The notes beneath the pieces were generated by a model. It searched no databases and was not told where the DNA came from. It saw only the letters and a program-made list of their open reading frames with translations. A stretch of 64,000 nucleotides of DNA, from NCBI GenBank assembly GCA_022113835.1, contig JAILWY010000023.1:8866001-8930000 (forward strand). Reading direction: 5' to 3'. A program made the translations under genes and the position numbers. How positions within the stretch are numbered: the stretch's first letter is position 1; each line of letters opens with the position of its first letter. The DNA comes from Atopsyche davidsoni. Taxonomy: Eukaryota > Arthropoda > Insecta > Trichoptera > Hydrobiosidae. Shown here in pieces: positions 63,756 through 64,000 of this stretch.

Positions 63756-64000
63756 TGTCACGGGTGGTTATTTCGAGTCTTGTATCTAGACAGGATCAAA
63801 TATGCGACGACTACCTTTTTTATTTGAAACCGGATTTCACTAACAAAAGATATCATGACTTAAAATTATAAATATAAAAAACAATATCAATATGTTTTAG
63901 GTGTAGCCCTTATTAAGGTATGGCCGTTGGATGGAATGTGACTCCGTAAGAAATAGATCATGTTATGAAGGAATTCTACGTCTTACTTAACCTTGTGTAA

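Overview
This window is nuclear DNA of an insect, most probably a moth or butterfly (Lepidoptera). It is very AT-rich and split by long non-coding stretches, with GT-AG introns, TATA-box promoters and AATAAA polyadenylation signals. Its genes encode secreted, low-complexity proteins rich in Ala, Pro, Tyr and Val, of the kind found in insect cuticle. I can support 16 such genes and no gene of any other kind. The assignment to Lepidoptera is inference; the window contains no order-diagnostic gene.

Layout. The genes fall into blocks of related proteins, called A to E here. Block A (786-2207 +, 8611-9572 +, 12681-13312 -, 21163-22507 +) holds short Tyr/Ala/Pro/Ser proteins starting MFKL or MFKF; a three-exon relative lies far to the right (52935-55280 +). 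Block B (24896-25796 -, 28427-28939 -, 29971-30445 +) shares the motif PVVTATSSQVV; its last two members are a divergent pair encoding identical proteins. Block C (31347-32174 +, 32735-33628 -, 36497-37139 -) shares PPF(A/T)SQ; one member has an acidic tail. Block D (39655-40046 +, 42431-43294 -, 45453-46100 -) shares SYS(A/S)HTV. Block E (58661-59248 + and 61697-62770 -) carries retinin-like Ser/His motifs of the CPLCA type.

Shared architecture. Fifteen of the 16 genes have the same odd layout: a first coding exon of only 12 or 18 nt (4 or 6 codons), a phase-0 intron, then one GC-rich exon with the rest of the signal peptide and the mature protein. The gene at 58661 has the same N-terminus but no intron, and the gene at 52935 has a second intron. 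Promoters are TATA boxes with an initiator about 28-35 nt downstream, often CATTCG or CATTCA, and the start codon is usually 35-60 nt further on. At least two further promoter-like remnants without a coding exon are visible (16199 and 17894), suggesting gene loss within the cluster.

Between the genes there is mostly AT-rich sequence with a few recognisable elements: a GC-rich repeat with a 109-bp tandem duplication (about 3955-4800), a tRNA-derived SINE family present as one solo copy (10113-10203) and two foldback dimers (27889-28280 and 41047-41262), a palindromic MITE-like element (41460-41610), a Helitron-like fragment inside an intron (about 21638-22240) and three long TA microsatellites. 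The genes probably act together as structural components of cuticle, secreted by epidermal cells and perhaps timed by ecdysone-response factors; one perfect FTZ-F1-type site lies upstream of the gene at 8611.
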